Shown here in pieces: positions 15,933 to 23,832 of a DNA stretch of 53,863 nt. Source of the stretch: Afipia sp. (GTDB lineage Bacteria; Pseudomonadota; Alphaproteobacteria; Rhizobiales; Xanthobacteraceae). Every line of letters starts with the position of its first letter. Position 1 is the stretch's first letter. The notes under the pieces are model-generated. The model did no database searches. It saw only the letters and a program-made list of their open reading frames with translations, and was not told where the DNA came from. A program made the position numbers and the translations under genes. The DNA is taken from NCBI GenBank assembly GCA_030652315.1, contig JAUSAX010000076.1, positions 1-53,863 of the forward strand, in the 5' to 3' direction.

Positions 15933-16610
15933 CTAATTGTCGAAACCGACGAACACCGTAGCTTCATCGACAGACTTTCGTTCGGACACGACCGCATTTG
16001 CCGGGAAGCTTTCATCCGGCCAGCCCAGCGCGATACTTTTCATGATGACCTGATCGTCGGCTATTCCGGCGTGCTCCCGCACCACCGGTGACTGCATGAT
16101 GCCCTGGCTGTTAATCACCGCGCCCAGTCCTCGAGACCAGGCGGCATTGACCAGGGCGGTCGCCACAGCGCCGCAATCGAACGGCGTATCGTCGCTGCCG
16201 TCTAGCACGCGGTCATAGGTCACAATCACGCATACAGGCGCGTCGAATTGACGGAATCCGCGCAGTACCCAGTCCTGCCGCTTATCCTTGTCATCGCGCT
16301 CGATCCCCATTGCGGAGAACAGTTGCTTGGCGACGCCAACCTGCCTGTCGCGGTGCTGACCTGCAAAGGCCTGACCCGTACGGAACTCGCGCGACTGCGG
16401 TACGCCTGCCACCATCCGCTCAGTGTTGCCGGCGCGGATCCGATCCAGCGGTTCGCCCGTGATAATGTAGAAATTCCAGGGCTGGGTGTTCATCGACGAC
16501 GGAGCGCGCATCGCCAAACCAATGATTTCCTCAATCAGCGCTTTTGGGACTGGATCAGGTCTGTAACCGCGGATGCTCCGTCGACCGAGGATAACGTCAT
16601 CAAACCGCAT
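15933..16610 (-). CDS. Nitroreductase-family FMN oxidoreductase
   Basis: This is a 225-residue enzyme. Family features are the N-terminal VILGRRSIRGYRPDPVPKAL (FMN phosphate-binding Arg-Arg-Ser-Arg), MRAPSSMNTQPWNFYIITG and the C-terminal SIALGWPDESFPANAV. Such flavoproteins reduce nitro-compounds, quinones or enones with NAD(P)H in the cytosol. The ATG at 16610 is taken as the start because the family N-terminus begins there. An in-frame extension to 16676 is possible, and the ribosome-binding site is weak in both cases. It stands alone between two repeat-bearing gaps. Confidence 0.85.
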   Translation of the reverse strand: MRFDDVILGRRSIRGYRPDPVPKALIEEIIGLAMRAPSSMNTQPWNFYIITGEPLDRIRAGNTERMVAGVPQSREFRTGQAFAGQHRDRQVGVAKQLFSAMGIERDDKDKRQDWVLRGFRQFDAPVCVIVTYDRVLDGSDDTPFDCGAVATALVNAAWSRGLGAVINSQGIMQSPVVREHAGIADDQVIMKSIALGWPDESFPANAVVSERKSVDEATVFVGFDN

Positions 16611-16919
16611 TTGTATGGATTCCCGTATGATTCCTGAACTGGCTTGGATACTCGCGGCTTCTCGGCTTTCGCGCAAGATAGACGTGAGGTTCGGACAGCT
16701 ACTGTCGCCTCAGAACTCCCGAACGGTGGTCGAGGGGCGGACTTGGCCATTTTCGCTCGCATCTGGGCAAAGTCCTCGCGTCGGTTGCTCTTGAAAGGAT
16801 GGCCATCGGCCACCTCGATCACGGGCAGGTGGTGGCGGCTCTTCAACGACGCAATGTCGCAGATGGGTCAGAAGCGGATGCTCGCGAGTGACCGCTTCGC
16901 GCCAAATAATGTCGTCATG
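16611..16919. other. Gene-free gap with repeat copy
   Basis: No coding frame here has a recognisable product. The right part holds a dispersed repeat (16852-16912). Confidence 0.5.
16852..16912 (+). repeat. Dispersed repeat copy
   Basis: This segment contains AGATGGGTCAGAAGCGGATG and TGACCGCTTCGCGCCAAATA, the clearest match to the core at 3561. It lies 8 nt from the fmdB stop. Confidence 0.5.
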
Positions 16920-17258
16920 CTAATGGCTGATCATCCACGGCCGAGCGGTCGGAAAACTCTTGGCTCCGCTGCGGGTCTTCGTCACCAGCCGCGACGGCTT
17001 GGTCGAACAGCAGCCGCAGCCCGGCTTATGCGACGCCTTGTACTCGCCGAGCGTTTTCGGCGCATTGGCGCTGCGCTCGTTGATGGCATGTGATTTTCGC
17101 TTCTCCGCCGGCATGCACGAGAAACGCGGCGCGGTGAGAATGACCCGCGGCGCCCGGGCAGCGCAATGCGGACAATCCTGCGGCTCGTCGCATTCGGCCA
17201 TCGGCCGCATATCGGTGAATGGTCCGCAATCGTTGCAAAGATATTCGTAAACCGGCAC
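16920..17258 (-). CDS. fmdB: FmdB-family zinc-ribbon protein
   Basis: This is a 112-residue protein. The N-terminal 45 residues are a FmdB zinc ribbon: MPVYEYLCNDCGPFTDMRPM then CPHC (Cys pairs 8/11 and 33/36). The rest is basic and probably disordered, with a GCGCC cluster. FmdB was named in the Methylophilus methylotrophus formamidase operon as a putative regulator. Here it directly follows formamidase, with a 94-nt gap and the same strand, which supports the name. Its biochemical role is unsettled. Confidence 0.88.
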   Translation of the reverse strand: MPVYEYLCNDCGPFTDMRPMAECDEPQDCPHCAARAPRVILTAPRFSCMPAEKRKSHAINERSANAPKTLGEYKASHKPGCGCCSTKPSRLVTKTRSGAKSFPTARPWMISH

Positions 17259-17352
17259 AGCCGTCTCCCTCGGTTTGTCCTGTTGTCTTGTGCTCGACGC
17301 GCGAAGGCAGAGGCGGCAGAGTACGCACCGCCTCCGCGCTTCTTCGCGGGGA

Positions 17353-18582
17353 TTATTTGTCCTGCGACAGCGGCATATCGATGCCGCCCTTAATGTGTTT
17401 GATTGGGCCTGCCGACGACGGCATGATGTCGAAGTCGAAGATTTCCGTCGGCAGCCATAGCGTGGCGCAGGCGTTCGGTACGTCCACGACGCCCGAGATG
17501 TGTCCCTGCACCGGCGCCGTTCCGAGAATGGAATAGGCCTGCGCGCCGGAGTATCCGAACTTCTTGAGATACTCGATGGCGTTCAGACACGCCTGCCGAT
17601 AAGCAACTGTCACATCCAGATAGTGCTGTTTGCCAGCCTCATCGACCGAGATGCCTTCAAAGATGAGATAGTCCTTATAGTTTGGCGTCATCGGCGATGG
17701 CTTGAACACCGGATTCTTGATGCCGTACTTCGCCATGCCATCCTTGATGACATCGACCTTGATGTGCAGCCAGCCGGCCATCTCGATCGCGCCGCAGAAG
17801 GTGATCTCGCCGTCACCCTGGCTGAAATGCAGATCGCCCATCGAAAGACCGGCGCCGGAAACGTAGACCGGGAAATAGATCTTCGAGCCGCGCGACAGAT
17901 CCTTGATGTCGCAGTTGCCGCCATGTTCGCGCGGCGGAACGGTGCGTGCGCCTTCGGCCGCGGCCTTCGCTTTGGCGTCGCCCTTCAGGCGGCCCATATG
18001 CGCGGTCGGACCGAACGGCGGATTAGCAAGACCCGGCACCCGCGTCGGATCTGTCGCGATCAACGCCGTCTCGCGTTCGTTCCACATCGACAGCATCTTC
18101 GGATCGGGTAGACAGCCAATCAGACCCGGATGAATGAGGCCCGCGAAGTTGACGCCGGGAATGTGCCGCGACGACGTGTACATGCCCTTGAAGTCCCATA
18201 TCGACTTCTGCGCCAGCGGAAAATGGTCAGTGAGAAAGCCGCCGCCATTCTTCTTGGAGAAGAAGCCGTTGAAGCCCCACAGGCTCTCCTTCATCGGGCC
18301 GACGTCGAGCAGATCGACCACCAGAAGATCGCCCGGCTCCGCGCCCTTGACGCCGATCGGGCCTGACAGGAAGTGCACGATCGACAGATCGATGTCGCGA
18401 ACGTCATCGGCCGAGTCGTTGTTCTTGATGAAGCCGCCGGTCCAGTCATAGGTCTCGATGATGAAATCATCGCCCGGACTGACCCACTCAACCATCGGAA
18501 TTTCTGGATGCCAGCGATTGTGAATCTTGTCGTTGTCGTAGGCAGACTGGTTGAGATCGACCTTGATCAGTGTATCTGGCAT
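17353..18582 (-). CDS. fmdA: Formamidase (acetamidase/formamidase family)
   Basis: This is a 409-residue enzyme hydrolysing formamide to formate and ammonia. The sequence is typical along its full length: NRWHPEIPMVEWVSPGDDF, SVDEAG, KNNDSADDVRDIDLS, GVKGAEPGDLLVVDLLDVG, NPPFGPTAHMGRL, REHGGNCDIKDLSRG and SQGDGEITFCGAIEMAG. It is cytosolic and homo-oligomeric in characterised members. It lies immediately downstream of urtE (32-nt gap) and upstream of fmdB in the same orientation, so the amide transporter and this enzyme form one nitrogen-scavenging operon. The ammonia goes to assimilation and the formate to oxidation. Confidence 0.93.
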   Translation of the reverse strand: MPDTLIKVDLNQSAYDNDKIHNRWHPEIPMVEWVSPGDDFIIETYDWTGGFIKNNDSADDVRDIDLSIVHFLSGPIGVKGAEPGDLLVVDLLDVGPMKESLWGFNGFFSKKNGGGFLTDHFPLAQKSIWDFKGMYTSSRHIPGVNFAGLIHPGLIGCLPDPKMLSMWNERETALIATDPTRVPGLANPPFGPTAHMGRLKGDAKAKAAAEGARTVPPREHGGNCDIKDLSRGSKIYFPVYVSGAGLSMGDLHFSQGDGEITFCGAIEMAGWLHIKVDVIKDGMAKYGIKNPVFKPSPMTPNYKDYLIFEGISVDEAGKQHYLDVTVAYRQACLNAIEYLKKFGYSGAQAYSILGTAPVQGHISGVVDVPNACATLWLPTEIFDFDIMPSSAGPIKHIKGGIDMPLSQDK

Positions 18583-18614
18583 TGAGATGCTCCCCTTGGT
18601 TACAAACGACGTCG

Positions 18615-19304
18615 TTAAACTGAAAGGTATTTCGCGATCTGCCCGGCATCGATGCCGTCACGCTTCTCGTCGCGGACGATCTCGCCGTTCTCGATCACGA
18701 GAACGCGATCGGCCACGTCCAGCGCGAAACTGAGAACCTGCTCGGATACGATGATCGACAGCCCGCGTTGATCGCGAATGCGCTTCAGCGTGCGCGCCAT
18801 CTCACGGATGATCGACGGCTGGATGCCCTCGGTCGGCTCATCCAGCAGCAGAATCTTCGGCTTGGTCGCAAGCGCGCGGGCAATCGCGAGCTGTTGCTGC
18901 TGGCCGCCGGAGAGATTACCCCCGCGCCGGCCCTTCATCTCGAGCAGCACCGGAAACAGCTCATAGATGTCGCCCGGCACTTCCTTCTCGCCGGAGGTAA
19001 CCAGCCCGGTTTCAATGTTTTCCTTCACCGTCATGGTCGAGAAGATCATGCGGCCCTGCGGGACATAGGCGAGACCCTTGGCGACGCGCTCGTAGCTCTT
19101 GAGCGTGCTGAGCTCACTGCCCTCCATGGTGACCGAACCGCTCTTGGTCGGGACGATCCCCATCAGCGATTTCATCAGCGTGGTCTTGCCCATGCCGTTA
19201 CGGCCCATGATCGCAACGATCTCGTTGGGCGCGACGGAGACGTTGAGGCCGTGCAGGACTTCGCTCTGTCCGTATGCGACGTGAAGGTCCGAGATCGCGA
19301 GCAT
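18615..19304 (-). CDS. urtE: Urea/short-amide ABC transporter ATP-binding protein UrtE
   Basis: This is a 229-residue ATPase: Walker A IMGRNGMGKTTLMKSLMG (the GRNGMGKTT form is typical of UrtE), signature GNLSGGQQQQLAIARALA, Walker B ILLLDEPTEGIQPS and IIVSEQVLSFAL. It is the last transporter gene before formamidase. Relatives serve urea uptake (UrtABCDE) or short amides (FmdF), and the sequence alone does not separate the two. Confidence 0.92.
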   Translation of the reverse strand: MLAISDLHVAYGQSEVLHGLNVSVAPNEIVAIMGRNGMGKTTLMKSLMGIVPTKSGSVTMEGSELSTLKSYERVAKGLAYVPQGRMIFSTMTVKENIETGLVTSGEKEVPGDIYELFPVLLEMKGRRGGNLSGGQQQQLAIARALATKPKILLLDEPTEGIQPSIIREMARTLKRIRDQRGLSIIVSEQVLSFALDVADRVLVIENGEIVRDEKRDGIDAGQIAKYLSV

Positions 19305-19332
19305 TGCAGTAGTCCCTATCTTATTTCTTTTT

Positions 19333-19381
19333 GAGCATGATCTGATCCGAAAACCGGTTCCCGCTTTTCGGGACCATGCTC
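19333..19381. repeat. Palindromic intergenic repeat (GAGCATGAT...CATGCTC)
   Basis: A 49-bp inverted repeat: GAGCATGA and CCATGCTC ends enclose CCGAAAACCGG and CCCGCTTTTCGGG. It is the well-known small palindromic element of Bradyrhizobium-like genomes. It lies between urtD and urtE and overlaps the urtD stop codon. Confidence 0.75.
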
Positions 19382-20135
19382 AGTGGCCGAGATACACTTC
19401 GATAACCTTCGGATCGTTCTTGACCGTCTCCATCGAACCTTCCGACAAGATTTTCCCCTGATGCAGCACGGTCACCTTGTGCGCGATGTCCTCGACGAAT
19501 TTCATGTCGTGCTCGATCACCAGCACCGAGCGATCCTTGATAATGCGATTAAGCAGTTCGGCGGTCTTGATCCGCTCGCTGACGCTCATACCGGCCACCG
19601 GCTCATCGAGCATCAGAAGGTCCGGGTCCTGGATCAGCAGCATGCCGATTTCGAGCCATTGCTTCTGGCCATGGCTGAGCAGTTCGGCGCTCATGCCGAG
19701 GCGATCCTTGAGGAAGATCATCTCCGCGACCTCTTCGACACGGTCGCGCACCGTCGCATCGCGCTGGAATGTCAAAGCACCAAACACCGTGCGGCCGCGT
19801 GGATAGGAGATTTCGAGATTCTCGAACACGGTCAGATCGTCATAGATCGACGGCGTCTGGAATTTGCGTCCGACACCGGCCTGGACGATCTGGTTTTCCT
19901 TCATCCTGGTCAGTTCCTGATTGCGGAACTGGATCGAACCGGATGTCGCCTTGGTCTTCCCGCAGATCAGATCGAGCACCGTGGTCTTGCCCGCTCCGTT
20001 GGGGCCGATGATGACGCGGATCTCGTTTTCATCGACATAGAACGACAGATCATTGACCGCCTTGAAGCCGTCGAACGACACCGTCAGGGCCTCGACCGCG
20101 AGCAGGAATTCCTTGGGTTGATGACCGACAAGCAT
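19380..20135 (-). CDS. urtD: Urea/short-amide ABC transporter ATP-binding protein UrtD
   Basis: This is a 251-residue ATPase: Walker [19 protein letters not shown], signature AELLSHGQKQWLEIGMLL (LSHGQ-KQWLEIG is diagnostic of UrtD), Walker B DLLMLDEPVAGMS and H-loop VLVIEHDMKFVEDIA. It pairs with UrtE under UrtBC. The last codon lies inside a palindromic repeat. The stop of urtC is 9 nt upstream, so it is translated as part of the operon. Confidence 0.93.
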   Translation of the reverse strand: MLVGHQPKEFLLAVEALTVSFDGFKAVNDLSFYVDENEIRVIIGPNGAGKTTVLDLICGKTKATSGSIQFRNQELTRMKENQIVQAGVGRKFQTPSIYDDLTVFENLEISYPRGRTVFGALTFQRDATVRDRVEEVAEMIFLKDRLGMSAELLSHGQKQWLEIGMLLIQDPDLLMLDEPVAGMSVSERIKTAELLNRIIKDRSVLVIEHDMKFVEDIAHKVTVLHQGKILSEGSMETVKNDPKVIEVYLGH

Positions 20136-20144
20136 GATGTGCTC

Positions 20145-21344
20145 CTATTCCGCGGGGGCGCCGTCGGCGACTGAGCCGCCGGTCCAGCCGTTCTTGCTGC
20201 CGCCTGACTTGGATTTCCGCGATGAGATCAGGCGGTCGATGCGGCTCTGGATATGGTCGCGCCAGATTCCGGCGAGACCGTTTGGGAAGGCCAGCACCAC
20301 CGCGATGAACAGCCCGCCGAGGCCGAACAGCCACAGTTCAGGAAACGATTCCGACAGACTGGTCTTGGCGAAATTGACGAGAAGTGTGCCGTAGACCGCA
20401 CCGAGGATGGAGAGACGCCCGCCTACTGCGGCATAGATCACCATCTCGATGGACGGTACGATGCCGACGAAGGACGGCGACATGAAGCCGACCTGCAGGG
20501 CGAACATCGCGCCGCCGATCGCCGCGAACACGGCTGCAGCGCAGAAAGCGAAGATCTTGAAATTGGCGACGCTGTAACCCGAGAAGCGGACGCGGTCCTC
20601 TTTCTCACGCATCGCGACCAGAATGCGTCCCAGCTTCGAATGGCGGATGAACTGGGCGATGCCGATGCAGCCGAACAGGCAGGCCACTTCCACGAAGTAG
20701 AGAATGAACTTGGCGTTGTCGGTGCGGATATCCCAGCCCTTCAGCGTGCGCAGATCGGTGATGCCGTTGACACCGCCGGTGTAACCCTGCTGACCAATAA
20801 TGAGGATGGTCAGGATCGCGGCAATCGCCTGGGTGATGATGGCGAAGTACGTGCCGCCGACGCGGCGCTTGAACATGGCGGCGCCGATGATAAAGGCGAA
20901 GATCGCGGGAACCGCGATGATCGCGATGATCGTGAACGTCAGGCTGTGAAACGGCTTCCAGAACAGGGGCAATTGCGTGATCTGATTCCAGTCCATGAAG
21001 TCCGGGATGCCGGGCGTCGACTGGATCTTGGTGTTCGCGACGCTTGATGCTTCCAGCTTGAGAAACATCGCCATGCAGTAGCCGCCGAGGCCGAAGAACA
21101 CGCCCTGCCCGAGGCTGAGAATTCCGCCATAGCCCCAGCACAGCACCAGACCGAGCGCGACGAAGGCGTAGGTCAAATATTTCGCGACCAGGTTGAGCCG
21201 GAAGTTGTCGAGAGTCAGCGGCAGGACGACGACCAGCAGCACTGCCAGCACCAGAATGCCGATAAGTTCGGAGCGATTCGCGAAGCGCGGATTGTCGTTG
21301 ACGGCTTTGGCGGCGACAGTTCGCTCTGAGACTTTCTTGGACAT
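20145..21344 (-). CDS. urtC: Urea/short-amide ABC transporter permease UrtC
   Basis: This is a 399-residue LivM-type permease with about 9-10 hydrophobic segments. LCWGYGGILSLGQGVFFGLG is the family motif near residue 75; IRHSKLGRILVAMREKEDRV is the coupling loop. The ATG at 21344 is chosen. A GTG at 21362 that overlaps the urtB stop is an alternative adding six residues. The frame is open for another 430 nt upstream, but that part lies over urtB in another frame and is not coding. The basic tail (RLISSRKSKSGGSKNG) is cytoplasmic. Confidence 0.92.
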   Translation of the reverse strand: MSKKVSERTVAAKAVNDNPRFANRSELIGILVLAVLLVVVLPLTLDNFRLNLVAKYLTYAFVALGLVLCWGYGGILSLGQGVFFGLGGYCMAMFLKLEASSVANTKIQSTPGIPDFMDWNQITQLPLFWKPFHSLTFTIIAIIAVPAIFAFIIGAAMFKRRVGGTYFAIITQAIAAILTILIIGQQGYTGGVNGITDLRTLKGWDIRTDNAKFILYFVEVACLFGCIGIAQFIRHSKLGRILVAMREKEDRVRFSGYSVANFKIFAFCAAAVFAAIGGAMFALQVGFMSPSFVGIVPSIEMVIYAAVGGRLSILGAVYGTLLVNFAKTSLSESFPELWLFGLGGLFIAVVLAFPNGLAGIWRDHIQSRIDRLISSRKSKSGGSKNGWTGGSVADGAPAE

Positions 21345-21358
21345 TTTTTCGGCCTTTT

Positions 21359-22285
21359 TCACTTCCGGACCTTGAGGGCAAACAGCCCCTGCGGCCGCAG
21401 CATGAGGATTCCGACGATCGCGAGCAGCGTGAGAACCTTGGCCATCGAGCCCGACATGAAGAACTCCATGGTGGACTGCGCCTGGGAGATGGTGAAAGCC
21501 GAAGCGATAGTGCCGAGCAGGCTGGCCGCGCCGCCGAACACGACCACAAGGAACGTATCGACGATGTAGAGCTGGCCAGACGTCGGCCCGGTTGAGCCGA
21601 TCATGGTGAAAGCTGAGCCTGCGATGCCCGCGATACCGCAACCAAGACCGAAGGTGTAACGGTCGACCTTCTCGGTGTTGATGCCAACGGCGCCGGCCAT
21701 CACGCGGTTCTGCACCACGGCGCGCACCTGACGGCCCCAGCGCGATTTGTACATGATGTACGCGACCGAGATTGTGATCAGCAGTGTCAGGCACATCACG
21801 AAGATGCCGTTGATCGGGACTTCAATGGTGTCGGTGATCTGCTTCGAGCCCAGCATCCACTGCGGCAGCTCAACGCCGACTTCACGCGCGCCGAAGATCG
21901 AGCGGTAGGCCTGCTGCAGGATCAGACTCAAACCCCAGGTCGCGAGCAGCGTATCGAGCGGGCGTTTGTAGAGATGCCGTATCAGCGCCCATTCCACCAG
22001 CATGCCGAGCGCGCCGGATGCAAGGAAGGCGAGCGCCATCGCGAGAAAGAAGTAGCCGCTGAATAGCGAAGGCAGATAAGCCTGAAAGAAATTCGAAGTC
22101 ATCCAGGTGACGTAAGCGCCGAGGATCATGAATTCGCCATGCGCCATATTGATGACGCCCATCTGGCCGAAGATGATCGCGAGACCGAGCGCCATCAGAA
22201 CGTAAACGGAGAAGAGGATGAGACCTGCGAAGCCCTGCATCGCAAAGATCGCGCCGAGATCGCCAATCGAATAGTCGCCGAACAT
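21359..22285 (-). CDS. urtB: Urea/short-amide ABC transporter permease UrtB
   Basis: This is a 308-residue LivH-type permease with 8 or so membrane helices. It starts MFGDYSIGDLGAIFAMQGFA, with GGAGA upstream of the ATG at 22285. LGLAIIFGQMGVINMAHGEF is the hallmark motif, and QVRAVVQNRVMAGAVGINTE is the UrtB-type cytoplasmic loop. It forms the translocation pore with UrtC. It is separated from urtA by a 123-nt gap with a long hairpin. Confidence 0.93.
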   Translation of the reverse strand: MFGDYSIGDLGAIFAMQGFAGLILFSVYVLMALGLAIIFGQMGVINMAHGEFMILGAYVTWMTSNFFQAYLPSLFSGYFFLAMALAFLASGALGMLVEWALIRHLYKRPLDTLLATWGLSLILQQAYRSIFGAREVGVELPQWMLGSKQITDTIEVPINGIFVMCLTLLITISVAYIMYKSRWGRQVRAVVQNRVMAGAVGINTEKVDRYTFGLGCGIAGIAGSAFTMIGSTGPTSGQLYIVDTFLVVVFGGAASLLGTIASAFTISQAQSTMEFFMSGSMAKVLTLLAIVGILMLRPQGLFALKVRK

Positions 22286-22307
22286 TTCAAATCTCCGCCG
22301 GGGAAGT

Positions 22308-22337
22308 CTCGCGCCGCGGACGAATCCGCGGCGCGAG
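22308..22337 (-). promoter_or_regulatory. Intra-operon stem-loop between urtA and urtB
   Basis: A perfect 13-bp stem (CTCGCGCCGCGGA at 22308-22320, complement at 22325-22337) is closed by a UUCG loop in the minus-strand RNA. There is no T-run. It probably stabilises or terminates part of the urtA message so the binding protein exceeds the permease. Confidence 0.65.
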
Positions 22338-22408
22338 GGCTGCGGGCGTGGAATGACGATCCACACCAGGGAGCTCAGCTATGAGAGAGACGCTTACTGA
22401 TAGCGCTC

Positions 22409-23671
22409 TTACTGGTAGCCTTTAGGGAACGGATCTGGCTCGATCAGATCCGGCGTCTCGTAGACCACCTTGAACTGGCCATCGAGGCCGGCGAGACCGA
22501 CTCGCGTCTTGGACCACAGGTGATGGTTCTTGTGGATCTTGACGTAGCCTTCCGGAGCCTTGGTGAACTCGATGCCGGTGGAGGCTTCGGCGATCTTGTC
22601 GATATCGAAGCTGCCCGCTTTCTCGACCGTCATTTTCCAGAGCCACGGGCCAAGGTACGCAGCCTGGGTGACGTCGCCGATCACGGTCTTCTCGCCCCAC
22701 ATCTTCTTGAAGGCGGCGACGAATTCCTTGTTGTTCGGGTTGTCGAGCGACTGGAAGTACTTCATGCAGGCGAACGCGCCCGCGATGTTCTCGCCGCCGA
22801 TGCCGTCGATTTCATCCTCAGTGACCGAAATGGTCAGCAGCGTCTGCTTGGACAGGTCGATGCCCGCCGCCTTGAGCTGCTTGTAGAACGCGACGTTCGA
22901 ACCGCCGACAATGATCGCGTAGATCACGTCCGGCTTGGTCAGCTTGATCTTGTTGATGACCGAGTTGAACTGGGTGTGGCCGAGCGGGAAGTATTCCTCG
23001 CCGACAACCTTCGCGCCCTGAAGGTGCCCTTCGATGTGCTTGCGCGCGATCTTGTTGGACGTGCGCGGCCAGATGTAATCCGAGCCGAGCAGATAGAATG
23101 TCTTCGCGCTCTTGGTCTTGTTCACCCAGTCGAGGCCCGCGATGATCTGCTGGGTCGCTTCCTGGCCGGTGTAGATGACGTTCTTCGACTGCTCGAGGCC
23201 TTCATAGAACGTCGGGTAGTAGAGCATGCCGTTGTACTGCTCGAACACCGGCAGCACAGCCTTGCGCGATGCCGACGTCCAGCAGCCCATGACCGACGCG
23301 CATTTGTCGTTGACGAGCAGTTTTTTCGCCTTCTCGGCGAAGGTCGGCCAATCGGATGCGCCGTCTTCCTGAATGAACTTGATCTTGCGGCCGAGCACGC
23401 CGCCCATGGCGTTGATCTGCTCGATTGCCAGCTTTTCGGCCTGCACAGATCCGGTCTCGGAAATCGCCATGGTGCCGGTCACCGAATGCAGGATTCCGAC
23501 CGTGACCTCGGTGTCGGTCACCGCCAGACCCGTGGTGTTGACGGCGGATGTTGCCGGTCCGGCGCCGAATGATGGCCGCGAAACCAGCGACATGGCGGGC
23601 AGCGCCGCCATCCCCATAAGCAATTTTCGCCGGAACGCGGACTGTAAGCCCTGATGTTTTTCGTCTGACAT
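22409..23671 (-). CDS. urtA: Urea/short-amide ABC transporter substrate-binding protein UrtA
   Basis: This is a 420-residue periplasmic binding protein. The ATG at 23671 is preceded by GGGGTGG. FRRKLLMGMAALPAMSLVS is a Tat-like signal peptide. TVGILHSVTGTMAISETG, INAMGGVLGRKI, CWTSASRKAVLPVFE, LYYPTFYEGLEQSKNVIYTG and QEATQQIIAG are classic UrtA/FmdD features. UrtA proteins bind urea. The linked formamidase raises the chance that short amides are also or instead transported. It is the first gene of the urtABCDE-fmdAB operon and divergent from the permease-kinase gene. Confidence 0.93.
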   Translation of the reverse strand: MSDEKHQGLQSAFRRKLLMGMAALPAMSLVSRPSFGAGPATSAVNTTGLAVTDTEVTVGILHSVTGTMAISETGSVQAEKLAIEQINAMGGVLGRKIKFIQEDGASDWPTFAEKAKKLLVNDKCASVMGCWTSASRKAVLPVFEQYNGMLYYPTFYEGLEQSKNVIYTGQEATQQIIAGLDWVNKTKSAKTFYLLGSDYIWPRTSNKIARKHIEGHLQGAKVVGEEYFPLGHTQFNSVINKIKLTKPDVIYAIIVGGSNVAFYKQLKAAGIDLSKQTLLTISVTEDEIDGIGGENIAGAFACMKYFQSLDNPNNKEFVAAFKKMWGEKTVIGDVTQAAYLGPWLWKMTVEKAGSFDIDKIAEASTGIEFTKAPEGYVKIHKNHHLWSKTRVGLAGLDGQFKVVYETPDLIEPDPFPKGYQ

Positions 23672-23715
23672 GGCCACCCCTTTTTGCTGAACAACGCGCC
23701 TTGATGGGGAAAAGA

Positions 23716-23731
23716 TGGCCCGAATTGTGCA
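23716..23731 (+). promoter_or_regulatory. Candidate sigma-54 promoter for the permease-kinase gene
   Basis: TGGCCCGAATTGTGCA has the invariant GG-N10-GC spacing and differs from TGGCACG-N4-TTGCA at two positions. Transcription would start near 23743, upstream of the GTG at 23833. Sigma-54/NtrC control would fit a nitrogen-uptake locus. One such match can occur by chance. Confidence 0.4.
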
Positions 23732-23832
23732 GCGCACAGATACGCGAAATCGCGCATACGGCACCGCAAAAGCGCGACGTAGATTTTTCGGAACGGAATC
23801 AGGACGCACAACGCGTGACAGTGGAGATCAAA

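Noticed and set aside
15676..15936. 86-codon plus-strand frame SYSITSSSRAISF... after iolC
   Set aside because: It is the antisense of the ABC_sub_bind gene fossil, a spurious ORF type common in this group.
21345..21794. Upstream extension of urtC over urtB
   Set aside because: Translates to His/Arg/Gly-rich residues unlike any permease; urtB occupies the DNA in another frame.
22520..23572. 350-codon plus-strand frame opposite urtA
   Set aside because: Antisense to a clear UrtA; no domain and unlikely composition.
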